Assembly (NCBI GenBank): GCA_050258755.1
Contig: JBLMZI010000001.1
Span: 124,001-188,000, forward strand
Source of the DNA: JBLMZI01 sp050258755
GTDB taxonomy: Bacteria > Bacillota > Syntrophomonadia > Syntrophomonadales > DTU052
Reading direction: 5' to 3'
Length of the DNA stretch: 64,000 nt
Part shown: positions 43,953-52,417 of the stretch, in pieces
Layout of the letters: each line of letters starts with the position of its first letter
Position numbering within the stretch: the stretch's first letter is position 1
Notes under the pieces: model-generated
What the model was told of the DNA's origin: nothing
The model's input: only the letters and a program-made list of their open reading frames with translations
The model's database searches: none
Position numbers and translations under genes: made by a program

Positions 43953-44606
43953 ATGAGAATTTTTATCGATTCGGCAAACATGGAGGAAATTAAGGAAATC
44001 CAAGCGATGGGTTTTGTGGCCGGCGTCACGACCAATCCAAGTCTGGTGGCTGGTCAGCAGGGTATCGATTTTCACTCCCGGATCACCGAAATTACCGGGC
44101 TGGTTCACGGGCCGGTGAGTGCCGAACCGTTTGCCACCGACTATGAGGGCATCATTGCCGAGGGCAAACAGCTCGCCGCGATTCACCCGGATGTTGTTGT
44201 CAAGGTGCCGATGACCGAGGACGGTCTGCGGGCGATTGCGGAATTCACCCGGTTGGGCATTTCAACCAATGCCACACTGATTTTTTCGTTGAATCAGGCA
44301 TTGCTGGCGGCCCGGGCGGGTGCCAGATATGTCAGCGTGTTTGTCGGGCGTCTCGATGATGCAGGGAATAGCGGCATTGGCATATTGGACGAAATCGTTA
44401 AGGCCTTGGACCAGTATGCGCTCAGTACCGAGGTGATTGCCGCGAGTATTCGCCACCCGATGCATGTCACCGAGGCGGCCTTGACCGGATGCCATATCGC
44501 CACAGTTCCTTACGCGGTCATCAAGGCGATGATCAAGCATCCGCTGACCGACCTGGGCCTGGCCCGGTTTGAAGCGGACAGCAAAAAGTACCGGGGAACA
44601 CGCTAG
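43953..44606 (+). CDS. tal: Transaldolase / fructose-6-phosphate aldolase family protein
   Basis: 217 residues from ATG 43953, with AGGGGGGAAAC 5 bases upstream; earlier in-frame starts lie upstream of this site. It is the short TalC/FsaA-like form: MRIFIDSANMEEI at the start, VTTNPSLV, the Schiff-base Lys in VVVKVPMTEDGLRA and TLIFSLNQALLAARAGA. It transfers dihydroxyacetone between sugar phosphates (pentose phosphate pathway) or cleaves fructose-6-phosphate. The position next to fba and glpX matches the Bacillus ywjH gene. Confidence 0.94.
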   Translation: MRIFIDSANMEEIKEIQAMGFVAGVTTNPSLVAGQQGIDFHSRITEITGLVHGPVSAEPFATDYEGIIAEGKQLAAIHPDVVVKVPMTEDGLRAIAEFTRLGISTNATLIFSLNQALLAARAGARYVSVFVGRLDDAGNSGIGILDEIVKALDQYALSTEVIAASIRHPMHVTEAALTGCHIATVPYAVIKAMIKHPLTDLGLARFEADSKKYRGTR

Positions 44607-44656
44607 CTCTATTATATTTGTATTTCTTTTGGTGAAAGATTGGGAGGGAACAAGCC

Positions 44657-45643
44657 ATGGAACGAGAATTAGCGCTGGAATTGGCCAGGGTTACTGAGGT
44701 GGCGGCTCTTGCGGCCTCCCGTTGGATGGGCCGGGGCCAGAAAGATGCGGCTGACGAAGCGGCAGTTTCGGCGATGCGGCTGATGTTTGACACCATTCAT
44801 TTCGATGGCGTGGTTGTGATTGGTGAAGGCGAAATGGATGAGGCGCCGATGCTCTACATCGGAGAGCGTGTGGGGATGGGCGTTCCCCCGTTGGTTGACG
44901 TTGCGGTGGATCCGCTTGAGGGAACCAATATCGTGGCGAAAGGACTTCCGGGTGCCATCGCCGTATTGGCGGTTGCGCCGCGGGGAACCCTGCTGCACGC
45001 GCCGGATATGTATATGGATAAGATTGCGGTCGGGCCCGAATGCCGGGGGCGGGTTCATTTGGATGCGACCGTCAGTGAAAACATTCGGCAGGTGGCCAAA
45101 TCGCTGAACAAGTCGATCAGCGAGGTGACGGTGGTCATTCTGGATCGGGACCGTCATCAGGCGATTATTGACGAAGCCCGCAGTGTCGGGGCTCGGATCA
45201 AGCTGATCTCGGACGGCGATGTTTCGCCAGCGGTTGCAGTGGCTTATCCGGGTTCGGGCGTGGACATGCTGCTGGGGGTTGGCGGTGCTCCCGAAGGGGT
45301 TTTGTCAGCGGCGGCACTGCGCTGTCTGGGCGGTGATTTTCAGGGCCGGCTCTGGCCCACAGAAGACAGCGAAACCGAGCGGGCCCGTCAAATGGGCATT
45401 GAGGACATTAAAAAGCTTATGACCATCGATGATCTGGTACGAACTGACCAGGTGATTTTCGCGGCGACAGGGATCACCGACGGGGACTTGCTGACCGGTG
45501 TACGTTATACCGGCGGTAAAGCAACGACCCATACGCTGGTTATGCGCGGCGCATCAGGGACGGTTCGGTACATAGAAGCGATTCATCAGCTTGATAAAAA
45601 ACCAATGTTCAGAGATAATAAAATCAAGATTCTTATGGATTAA
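44657..45643 (+). CDS. glpX: Fructose-1,6-bisphosphatase, class II
   Basis: 328 residues, ATG with GGGAGGG upstream. Class II FBPase signatures: VVIGEGEMDEAP, VAVDPLEGTNIVAKG with the metal-binding DPxxGT, LDRDRHQAII and GVGGAPEGVLSAAAL. It hydrolyses fructose-1,6-bisphosphate to fructose-6-phosphate, the committed gluconeogenic step opposing glycolysis. Its stop is directly followed by the ATG of the DUF2062 gene, so they are cotranscribed with rho. Confidence 0.97.
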   Translation: MERELALELARVTEVAALAASRWMGRGQKDAADEAAVSAMRLMFDTIHFDGVVVIGEGEMDEAPMLYIGERVGMGVPPLVDVAVDPLEGTNIVAKGLPGAIAVLAVAPRGTLLHAPDMYMDKIAVGPECRGRVHLDATVSENIRQVAKSLNKSISEVTVVILDRDRHQAIIDEARSVGARIKLISDGDVSPAVAVAYPGSGVDMLLGVGGAPEGVLSAAALRCLGGDFQGRLWPTEDSETERARQMGIEDIKKLMTIDDLVRTDQVIFAATGITDGDLLTGVRYTGGKATTHTLVMRGASGTVRYIEAIHQLDKKPMFRDNKIKILMD

Positions 45644-46141
45644 ATGACGACGAAGAAAAGCTGGACTCAACGAAGTAAAGTCAAAGTTCGCAGATATCTT
45701 TTACGGCTCTTCCGGAAAGGCGACGCCCCGCTCTACCTCGCTCTCGGTTTTGCCCTAGGAGCCTGCACGAACTTCTTTCCAACCTTTGGCCTCGGCTTGC
45801 CATTGGCCATTGGACTCGCCTACATTACCCGCACTAGCATATTCGGCAGTTTTGTTGGAGAGACTCTGTTTAAAATCGTCTATTTTGTGACTTTACCCCT
45901 TTCTTTTGTCGTCGGTACCATGATCATCCCGGTTCCCATTCGTTTGAACGACCTGCATTCCATTCTGGCTCTCGCCAAGGATTGGCGGCAGTTCCTTCCT
46001 TACGCACAGGTATTTCTGGTTGGTGGTCTGGTGAACACGCTGGTTTTGGGCAGCATTCTTACCCTCGTTAATGTACGGCTGCTTACGAGTCATCGTGAAC
46101 AAATAATTGCGTTTCTCTCGAGAGAGGAGGAAAACGGTTGA
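45644..46141 (+). CDS. DUF2062 membrane protein
   Basis: 165 residues, ATG immediately after the glpX stop. Features of DUF2062: an N-terminal basic stretch (RRYLLRLFRKGDAPLYLALG) followed by GACTNFFPTFGLGLPLAIGLAYI and two or three further hydrophobic segments. The family is of unknown function and often found near glycosyltransferase or envelope genes. It overlaps rho by 4 bases (GGTTGA), so translation may be coupled. Base use is noticeably more AT-rich than neighbours, and it sits where B. subtilis has murA-type genes between glpX/tal and rho. Confidence 0.82.
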   Translation: MTTKKSWTQRSKVKVRRYLLRLFRKGDAPLYLALGFALGACTNFFPTFGLGLPLAIGLAYITRTSIFGSFVGETLFKIVYFVTLPLSFVVGTMIIPVPIRLNDLHSILALAKDWRQFLPYAQVFLVGGLVNTLVLGSILTLVNVRLLTSHREQIIAFLSREEENG

Positions 46142-47397
46142 ACCTGTCGGAACTTGAAAACAAAACCCTGGTGGAACTGTATCAGGTCGCTAAGGATTTG
46201 AATCTTTCAGGGTTTTACAAACTGCGGAAAAAAGAACTGGTCTTCGAAATCATGAAGGCCTTGACCAATTCGAATGAACTGCTTTCAGCGCAGGGAATTC
46301 TTGAGGTCCTGCCCGATGGTTACGGCTTCCTGCGCCCGTTTGCCTACGTGCCGAGCCAGGATGACATTTATGTGTCGCCGTCCCAAATTCGGAAATTCGA
46401 CCTGAAAACCGGCGACAAGGTAGCTGGTCAGGTCCGGCCGCCGAAAGACAACGAACGGTTTTTCGCGCTGCTGAAAGTGGAATCGGTCAATGAGTTTCCC
46501 CCGGAAGAGGCATCCCGCCGCATCCACTTCGATGCGCTGACCCCGCTGCACCCGAATGAGAAGCTCTGGCTGGAAACGGTGCCGAATGAATTGTCCACCC
46601 GGATTATCGACTTGATTTCCCCGATCGGGAAAGGACAGCGCGGTCTTATCGTGGCGCCGCCCAAAGCCGGGAAAACGGTGCTGCTTCAGAAGATCGCGAA
46701 TGCGATTACAACCAATCATCCGGATGTGGAACTGATGATCCTGCTGATCGACGAGCGTCCTGAAGAAGTCACGGACATGCAGCGTTCGGTCCGGGCCGAA
46801 GTGACCGGTTCCACCTTCGACGAGCCACCGGAGAACCATGTAAAGGTAGCGGATATGGTTCTGGAACGCGCCAAACGCTTGGTAGAGCATAAGAAAGACG
46901 TTGTCATTCTGCTGGACAGCCTGACCCGGTTGGCCCGAGCGCACAATCTGGTTGTGCCTCCCAGCGGCCGTACGCTTTCCGGCGGTCTTGACCCGACATC
47001 GCTACATAAGCCGAAGCGCTTTTTCGGCGCTGCCCGTAACATTGAAGAAGGCGGCAGCCTGACGATCCTGGCAACCGCACTCGTGGAAACCGGATCCCGC
47101 ATGGACGAGGTCATTTTCGAGGAATTCAAAGGAACCGGCAACATGGAACTGGTGCTCGACCGGAAGCTGGCGGAACGCCGGATCTTCCCGGCAATCGACC
47201 TGAAACGTTCCGGAACCCGGAAGGAAGAACTGCTCATGACCAAGGAAGAGTTGGAGCTGAACTGGAACCTGCGCCGGATTTTTGCCAACTACCAGACGGT
47301 GGAGACCATGGAGATCATGTCCGATACGCTGCGCAAGACCAAATCCAATACCGACCTGCTTCGTGCAGCACCGGTATTCTTTGACAGTCTGAGCTGA
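46138..47397 (+). CDS. rho: Transcription termination factor Rho
   Basis: 419 residues, TTG start overlapping the upstream stop (TTGA), with GAGAGGAGG upstream. N-terminal Rho domain (LSELENKTLVELYQVAKDL), RNA-binding cold-shock-like domain (ILEVLPDGYGFLRP), and the ATPase domain with Walker A APPKAGKT, Walker B VVILLDSLTRLARA and Q-loop/R-loop regions (GGLDPTSLHKPKRFFG). It is a hexameric RNA translocase that ends transcription. Usual length. Closed by a terminator after the gene. Confidence 0.97.
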   Translation: MNLSELENKTLVELYQVAKDLNLSGFYKLRKKELVFEIMKALTNSNELLSAQGILEVLPDGYGFLRPFAYVPSQDDIYVSPSQIRKFDLKTGDKVAGQVRPPKDNERFFALLKVESVNEFPPEEASRRIHFDALTPLHPNEKLWLETVPNELSTRIIDLISPIGKGQRGLIVAPPKAGKTVLLQKIANAITTNHPDVELMILLIDERPEEVTDMQRSVRAEVTGSTFDEPPENHVKVADMVLERAKRLVEHKKDVVILLDSLTRLARAHNLVVPPSGRTLSGGLDPTSLHKPKRFFGAARNIEEGGSLTILATALVETGSRMDEVIFEEFKGTGNMELVLDRKLAERRIFPAIDLKRSGTRKEELLMTKEELELNWNLRRIFANYQTVETMEIMSDTLRKTKSNTDLLRAAPVFFDSLS

Positions 47398-47427
47398 TCG
47401 AACCGTATAGAGTACGCCGGCATCGGT

Positions 47428-47458
47428 AAAAATAGGGGCTAAATGCCCCTATTTTTGG
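47428..47458 (+). terminator. Terminator after rho
   Basis: AAATAGGGGC and GCCCCTATTT form a perfect stem with loop TAAAT, followed by TTGGTTTTT. Confidence 0.88.
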
Positions 47459-47491
47459 TTTTTAAGGTGGCGATGGCGTATTCGATATGCT

Positions 47492-48322
47492 GTGAGTGTG
47501 GTGTTGGTTTGCTTACTGATCCTGACCTCACCGGCGGTGAGTCTGGCTGGTTTAAGCGAGGACCGGTTTGTCCCGGTGTCCAGAAACCCGATTAGTGAGC
47601 GCCAGCTACGGGAATTGGCGGCCCGGCGGGGGGATACTCTGTGGGGAATTTCCCGCAAGGTGAACGTATCGGTGGAAGAACTGGTGGCCATGAACAACCT
47701 GACCGCAGGGAGCGTACTGCTCGAAGGACAGATCCTGAAAGTACCGTATCGCAGAGCCCGCAGTCACCGCATCATACCGGGGGACTCGTTATGGCGGATT
47801 TCTGCCCAGTACAGTGTTTCAGTCACTGAACTGGTTCGTGCCAATCCGGGTATTGATCCGGATGCCCTGCAAACCGGCAAATGGGTCAGTATTCCTGCTA
47901 GTTCCGATTTGACCGGGGCGGTTCGAACTGATTACCCTTCACGTTCCATGCCAAGGTGGTACGCGTGGCCGGTCAGCGGTGTGATATCATCCCGGTTTGG
48001 TTGGCGTAAGCGAGGCTATCACAAAGGGTTGGACATCGCCTGCCCGATGAACACCCCGATCCGTGCGGTAAACTCCGGCAAAGTCGTTTTTGCGGGAACT
48101 AAGAAGAATTACGGCCGGGTTGTGATTATCGAACATCCTGAGGGGAACCAGACTTTATACGCGCATGCCCGAACCTTGCTGGTTCGGGCCGGCAGTAAAG
48201 TCAGGCGCGGTCAGATCATCGCCCGGGTTGGTATGACCGGGCGCACGACCGGCCCGCATGTCCACTTTGAAATTAGGCGAAGCGGCACGGCGGTCAATCC
48301 CATTCGATATCTGCATAAATAG
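47492..48322 (+). CDS. Secreted LysM-M23 peptidase
   Basis: 276 residues; GTG 47492 is the only in-frame start giving a clean signal peptide (VVLVCLLILTSPAVSLA), though no strong ribosome binding site precedes it, so the start is uncertain. Two LysM repeats (RGDTLWGISRKVNVSVEELV and PGDSLWRISAQYSVSVTELV) bind peptidoglycan. The C-terminal M23 domain has the zinc motif HKGLD and HVHFE, plus GVISSRFGWR. It should cleave peptidoglycan cross-bridges or stem peptides outside the membrane, in growth or sporulation. Terminators follow both rho and this gene, so it is its own unit. Confidence 0.9.
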   Translation: MSVVLVCLLILTSPAVSLAGLSEDRFVPVSRNPISERQLRELAARRGDTLWGISRKVNVSVEELVAMNNLTAGSVLLEGQILKVPYRRARSHRIIPGDSLWRISAQYSVSVTELVRANPGIDPDALQTGKWVSIPASSDLTGAVRTDYPSRSMPRWYAWPVSGVISSRFGWRKRGYHKGLDIACPMNTPIRAVNSGKVVFAGTKKNYGRVVIIEHPEGNQTLYAHARTLLVRAGSKVRRGQIIARVGMTGRTTGPHVHFEIRRSGTAVNPIRYLHK

Positions 48323-48335
48323 AGCGCACTTTTGT

Positions 48336-48373
48336 GTATATGCGCCGGGGATTCCCGGCGCATATACTTTTTC
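48336..48373 (+). terminator. Terminator after the LysM-M23 gene
   Basis: GTATATGCGCCGGG and CCCGGCGCATATAC form a perfect 14-bp stem with a GATT loop, followed by TTTTTCC. Confidence 0.92.
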
Positions 48374-48429
48374 CTTTTCGTAGGGGGCTTCCGCGTGAGA
48401 TAATGCGTAACGGGGGTGAACCTCATACC

Positions 48430-49335
48430 ATGACATTGCTGCTTTTGCCGCTGATCGCTTTACTGGTTGGCGCGCTGATGGAAAAATTGCTTCGTCCGGC
48501 CGCTTCGTTTCTCATGCAATACAGTCTCTATCTGCTGTTGGTGGGGATTGGCGCCCGGATTGGATCTGATCGCGCTTTATTGGCCTCGATCCCTCATCTT
48601 GGGATCAAGGCAGCGTTGCTGTGTCTGTTTGCCAGCACCGGAAGCGCGGTTTTCGTTCTAATTTGGGAAAAGCTTTTTGTCCATGCTCCCAGGAGATATG
48701 AGGAACCAGAGGATGAAGAGGTTCGTTTTGCGTATCGCCGGGAATATTTCTTCATTATATATGTGCTTCTTTTTCTTTTGATTGGGACCGCCGCAGGCTA
48801 CTTTCTTCGGCCTTCGTCGCTATGGGTTAGCCGGGTGATTGATGCTGCACTGATTGTGATTTTTGTCAGTGTCGGCGTTGGCCTAAGGGAAGGATTGAGC
48901 AGCCTTAAGACCAAACGAGCCAAAACCGGTTACCTGTGGATTCCGATTGTAATTCTTTCCGGCAGTCTAGCTGGTGGCCTGCTGGGCGGTCTGATCGGTA
49001 TTCTGCCGATTCCAACCGCCGTTTCGGTCGGCGGGGGCATGGGATATTATTCCGTGACCACCGCGTTGGTGAACGCGAAATCTGGCACAGAAGCCGGTTT
49101 TATCGCGTTTTTGGCCAATTTCATGCGCGAAGTGCTGACGTTCTTGCTAACGCCGTTCCTGGCCCGGATTTCAGGATTGCTTCCGGTTGCTTTGGGGGGC
49201 GCTACCGCCATGGATACCACATTGGCCGTGATCCGGCGCTGTGCCGGGGAGGATTATGCGCTGCTCGGGTTCCTGAGCGGGGTGATTCTAACGATTATTA
49301 CGCCATTTCTGTTGGCATTCCTGTTGAGCCTGTAG
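48430..49335 (+). CDS. LysO-like lysine exporter family membrane protein
   Basis: 301 residues from ATG 48430; GGGGGTGA lies about 11 bases upstream. The whole protein is hydrophobic with about eight membrane segments and the DUF340 features: YLLLVGIGARIGSD, DAALIVIFVSVGVGLREG and the conserved VGGGMGYYSVTTALVNAKSGTEAG loop near FLANFMREVL. LysO (YbjE) exports L-lysine in E. coli; the substrate here is inferred. It is followed 23 bases later by a radical SAM gene. Confidence 0.87.
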   Translation: MTLLLLPLIALLVGALMEKLLRPAASFLMQYSLYLLLVGIGARIGSDRALLASIPHLGIKAALLCLFASTGSAVFVLIWEKLFVHAPRRYEEPEDEEVRFAYRREYFFIIYVLLFLLIGTAAGYFLRPSSLWVSRVIDAALIVIFVSVGVGLREGLSSLKTKRAKTGYLWIPIVILSGSLAGGLLGGLIGILPIPTAVSVGGGMGYYSVTTALVNAKSGTEAGFIAFLANFMREVLTFLLTPFLARISGLLPVALGGATAMDTTLAVIRRCAGEDYALLGFLSGVILTIITPFLLAFLLSL

Positions 49336-49358
49336 CCTTGGGGGAGGGGAGATAACCG

Positions 49359-50624
49359 ATGTTTCAGCCGCTGTACAGCCGTCAATCCGGCGAATTCTCA
49401 GAAGATCCACGCCTGGTTTTTATCGGGCGCAGCGGAGCCGCCTGGCGCGAACCGGAGCCGGGTGAAATGATTCCGATGCCAGTGGGGGCTTCGCTGGTGA
49501 TGATGCCGGGACACCGTCCGGTCGGCATGGATCCGTCGACCGGACAACCGGTACTGGTTCAGGCTGGCACCTCAGCGACAGCGGTCGCGGCCTTGCTGCC
49601 GCAGGGATACACCCGAACCTTGCTGCCGGCCGCGGCGGTTCCGCAGGGAACCCCGGAACTCCCTACATTGGGATACACCGCTGCGGCATTTAAGAATGGA
49701 AAGATATATATTGCCGCGATGAAAACTGATCGCGATTTTGCGTGGAACCCAAAACACTACAATACCGAACGGCTTGCGGATCGTATCGCGAAACGGCTGA
49801 AACAATCACCGAAAAACCGGATTTTGCAGCAGCTATCGCACTGCAGCCAGGTCTATTCCTGTTTTACCGCCCAGAATGTTTTTTATGAACGCTGGGAAGG
49901 CGGGATTCCGACCTCTCCATCCTGCAACGCGCAATGCCTGGGCTGCATTTCGCGAAGCCATACCGCGGTCTGCTCGCCGCAGTCAAGACTTGAGTTCCTG
50001 CCGACGTCTGAGGAAATTGCCGAAGTCGCGGAGCATCACCTGAGCCGGGCCGGGGATGGAATCATTAGTTTCGGACAGGGCTGTGAAGGTGAGCCCTCGC
50101 TCGCGGCTGACCGGATTGCGCCAGCCGTGAAAGCGATCCGGGATTCGGTCGCGGCCGGTACAGTGAATATAAACACGAATGCGGGCAATACCCAGGGCAT
50201 TCAAAAAATTGTCGACAGCGGGCTGGATGCCATGCGGGTTACTCTCTTTTCGGCCCGAAAGGAAGACTATCAGCAGTATCACCAGCCGAACTACACGCTC
50301 GAAGATGTTGCAGCCAGCATTCGTTATGCCGCGGATGCCGGTGTGTATATTTCGCTGAATCTGCTGACAATGCCCGGTTTCACAGATTCCATGGATCAGG
50401 CGGACGCTTTGTTGGCGTTCATCGATCAGCTTCAAATCCCCATGGTCCAGTTCCGCAACCTGAATCTTGATCCAGTGGTCTTTGAGTCCCACTTCCCGGT
50501 TCGGTCCGAGCCAATCGGCATACCAGCCTTGATCCGGCGGCTCAGGGATGCCGGGGTCCGCGCGGCGTCATACAGTCACCCGGCCCGCCGCGGCGCCGGT
50601 CTGATTGGTGAGACGAATCACTAA
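49359..50624 (+). CDS. Radical SAM protein with long N-terminal domain
   Basis: 421 residues, ATG preceded by GGGGGAGGGGAG. The N-terminal about 95 residues form a separate domain (low in Cys, with many Pro/Gly). The radical SAM motif CxxxCxxC lies at C189, C193, C196 (SCNAQCLGCIS). Then ISFGQGCEGEP, VNINTNAGNTQGI and AMRVTLFSARKEDYQQYHQP follow the radical SAM barrel. It resembles a conserved but uncharacterised radical SAM group. It sits between the LysO-like gene and rpmE, a spot where housekeeping genes are usual, and is cotranscribed with the exporter. Confidence 0.85.
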   Translation: MFQPLYSRQSGEFSEDPRLVFIGRSGAAWREPEPGEMIPMPVGASLVMMPGHRPVGMDPSTGQPVLVQAGTSATAVAALLPQGYTRTLLPAAAVPQGTPELPTLGYTAAAFKNGKIYIAAMKTDRDFAWNPKHYNTERLADRIAKRLKQSPKNRILQQLSHCSQVYSCFTAQNVFYERWEGGIPTSPSCNAQCLGCISRSHTAVCSPQSRLEFLPTSEEIAEVAEHHLSRAGDGIISFGQGCEGEPSLAADRIAPAVKAIRDSVAAGTVNINTNAGNTQGIQKIVDSGLDAMRVTLFSARKEDYQQYHQPNYTLEDVAASIRYAADAGVYISLNLLTMPGFTDSMDQADALLAFIDQLQIPMVQFRNLNLDPVVFESHFPVRSEPIGIPALIRRLRDAGVRAASYSHPARRGAGLIGETNH

Positions 50625-50820
50625 AGAAAACGGGCCATTGCATCATGCTGACCAGCAATCATCAATGACAGCGCTTTGAAATGAAATAGATAGAAGCAGA
50701 ACGAACATATACCGTGCGGCGTTTGCCTGCTTTCCCCACGTTGCCCTGTAACCCCCGGGCATACCGGCTTCCCCGGGCAACAAAAGCTAAGCGAAGATGA
50801 TGAGCGAAAGGGGGATTCGC

Positions 50821-51102
50821 GTGAGAGATGTAGAGGTGCGCTTGCATTACCGCCGCGATGACGGCGTTGACACCGCGGCGACCTGCTCTTTTGGTGAAGG
50901 GGACCGCGCCATCACGGTCGAAGGACGGGACCGGCCGGATGACCCGCTGAAGCACGGCCAACAGCTGACGGCGGAGGGCATCCCGCACGGCGCGCGGCTG
51001 ATTGTTGACGATTTTGACGGCAGCATTACCGATCTGCTGCAGCAAAATGGATTCAGCAATATTGAAAACGCCTATGAGTATCCGGAATTTATGGTTTGGT
51101 AG
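50821..51102 (+). CDS. Hypothetical protein
   Basis: 93 residues from GTG 50821, chosen because AAAGGGGG lies 7 bases upstream; an in-frame ATG at 50797 is upstream of it. I do not recognise the family. It is acidic and has strand-like repeats (VEVRLHYRRDDGVD, DRAITVEGRDRPD) and a short C-terminal helix (ITDLLQQNGF). A terminator follows 45 bases downstream, so it is its own unit between a radical SAM gene and rpmE. Confidence 0.55.
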   Translation: MRDVEVRLHYRRDDGVDTAATCSFGEGDRAITVEGRDRPDDPLKHGQQLTAEGIPHGARLIVDDFDGSITDLLQQNGFSNIENAYEYPEFMVW

Positions 51103-51142
51103 CCTTCCTGTGGATTGACCGATCATGCCCTTAAAAAGCAGG

Positions 51143-51180
51143 CAAGAGCTGTCCAAACCAGCGGCTCTTGTCTTTTTTTT
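51143..51180 (+). terminator. Terminator upstream of rpmE
   Basis: CAAGAG...CTCTTG with an inner CTG/CAG stem, then TCTTTTTTTT. The stem is imperfect (a CGG bulge) but the eight-T tract is strong. Confidence 0.75.
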
Positions 51181-51196
51181 GTGGACTTGATATAAT
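51168..51196 (+). promoter_or_regulatory. rpmE promoter
   Basis: TTGTCT (51168-51173) and TATAAT (51191-51196) are 17 bases apart, giving a good sigma-A-type promoter that overlaps the preceding terminator and starts about 34 bases before the rpmE ATG. Confidence 0.75.
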
Positions 51197-51229
51197 TATT
51201 TCCGCGCGACTGCGGAAAGAGGTGAAACC

Positions 51230-51433
51230 ATGAAAGAGAATATCCATCCCAAGTACTACGCAGCGAAGGTCACCTGCGTGTGCGGCGAGAGCTTTGAATC
51301 AGGCTCAACCAAAGAAAACCTTCGGGTTGAAATCTGCTCCAAATGCCACCCGTTCTACACCGGTAAGAAGTCCCGTCTTGTGGACACCGCCGGACGAGTA
51401 GAAAACTTCAAGAAAAAGTACGGCTTGAAATAG
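51230..51433 (+). CDS. rpmE: Ribosomal protein bL31
   Basis: 67 residues, ATG preceded by AGAGGTGA. MKENIHPKYY at the start and the zinc-type cysteine pattern (CVC, CSKCHPFYTGKK) identify the Zn-binding bL31 of the large ribosomal subunit. Usual length. It is transcribed from its own promoter and followed by its own terminator; in many Firmicutes it lies just downstream of rho, as here. Confidence 0.97.
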   Translation: MKENIHPKYYAAKVTCVCGESFESGSTKENLRVEICSKCHPFYTGKKSRLVDTAGRVENFKKKYGLK

Positions 51434-51438
51434 GCAAG

Positions 51439-51468
51439 ATAGCAGAGGAACCCTCTGCTATTTTCTTT
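51439..51468 (+). terminator. Terminator after rpmE
   Basis: ATAGCAGAGG and CCTCTGCTAT form a perfect 10-bp stem with loop AAC, followed by TTTCTTTCC. Confidence 0.88.
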
Positions 51469-51524
51469 CCTGCGGTTTTGAGCATGTTTCGCAGCCTGAA
51501 GGCGTGCCGGGCGTGGAGGTTGAT

Positions 51525-52400
51525 ATGAAAACCAAATTTCAATACGGCGGGCAGGCTGTCATTGAGGGCGTAATGATGCGCGGACCCAACCGGGTCGCAG
51601 TGGCAGTTCGCAAGCCGGACGGTGAAATCGAGGTCGAAACCGAGGAAAAAGCGCCGCTGACAGCACGCAGCAAAATCCTGAGCTGGCCGTTCATTCGGGG
51701 CACTTTTGTGCTGGTGGATTCTTTGGTGATTGGCATCCGGGCTTTGAACCGCTCCGCCTCCCTCGCGATGGAAGGGGAGGAAGAGGAACTGACGCCTGCA
51801 GAGATCCTTGGCACTGGCCTGATTGCTGCGGTACTGGCCGTATTCTTGTTTATTGCCCTTCCGACAGGAGCGGTGCACTTTACCACCCGGTATATCCCCG
51901 GCGGGGTACTTGGACAGAACCTGATCGAAGGCATCATCCGGATTCTGGTGATGATCGGATATATTCTGGCGATTTCCCGGATGGAGGATATCCGGCGGGT
52001 TTTCATGTACCATGGCGCCGAGCATAAAGCGGTCCATGCGCTCGAATCCGGCGGCGAGCTGTCGGTTGAGGCGGCACAGCGTTTTTCGGTGCTGCATCCG
52101 CGCTGCGGGACCAGTTTTCTGCTGGTGGTTATGATTATTTCGATTCTGATATTTGCTTTACTCGGCGAAGGCAGCCTGGTCTGGCGAATTGGGTCGCGGA
52201 TTGCCGTATTTCCTATCGTAGCCGGGTTAGGTTATGAATTTATCAAACTTACGAGCCGCTATGCCGATGCGGGGTGGTCGCGTTTCTTGATGGCCCCCGG
52301 CCTATGGTTGCAGAAATTGACTACCGGCGAGCCGGATGAGGCGCAGATTGAAGTGGCGGTACGCGCCCTGGAAGCGGTCGTGGAACCTGCAGCCGGATAA
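51525..52400 (+). CDS. DUF1385 membrane protein, YqhQ-like
   Basis: 291 residues from ATG 51525, with GGAGG 7 bases upstream. YGGQAVIEGVMMRGPN at the start and VFMYHGAEHKAVHALESG in the middle are the DUF1385 signatures. Several membrane segments (GTGLIAAVLAVFLFIALP, FLLVVMIISILIFALLG, IAVFPIVAGLGYEFIKL) fit a polytopic protein. Function is unknown; the family is conserved in Firmicutes and next to prfA in several of them. It precedes prfA by 17 bases and is probably in the same operon. Confidence 0.88.
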   Translation: MKTKFQYGGQAVIEGVMMRGPNRVAVAVRKPDGEIEVETEEKAPLTARSKILSWPFIRGTFVLVDSLVIGIRALNRSASLAMEGEEEELTPAEILGTGLIAAVLAVFLFIALPTGAVHFTTRYIPGGVLGQNLIEGIIRILVMIGYILAISRMEDIRRVFMYHGAEHKAVHALESGGELSVEAAQRFSVLHPRCGTSFLLVVMIISILIFALLGEGSLVWRIGSRIAVFPIVAGLGYEFIKLTSRYADAGWSRFLMAPGLWLQKLTTGEPDEAQIEVAVRALEAVVEPAAG

Positions 52401-52417
52401 GTTTTGAAGGAGACGCT

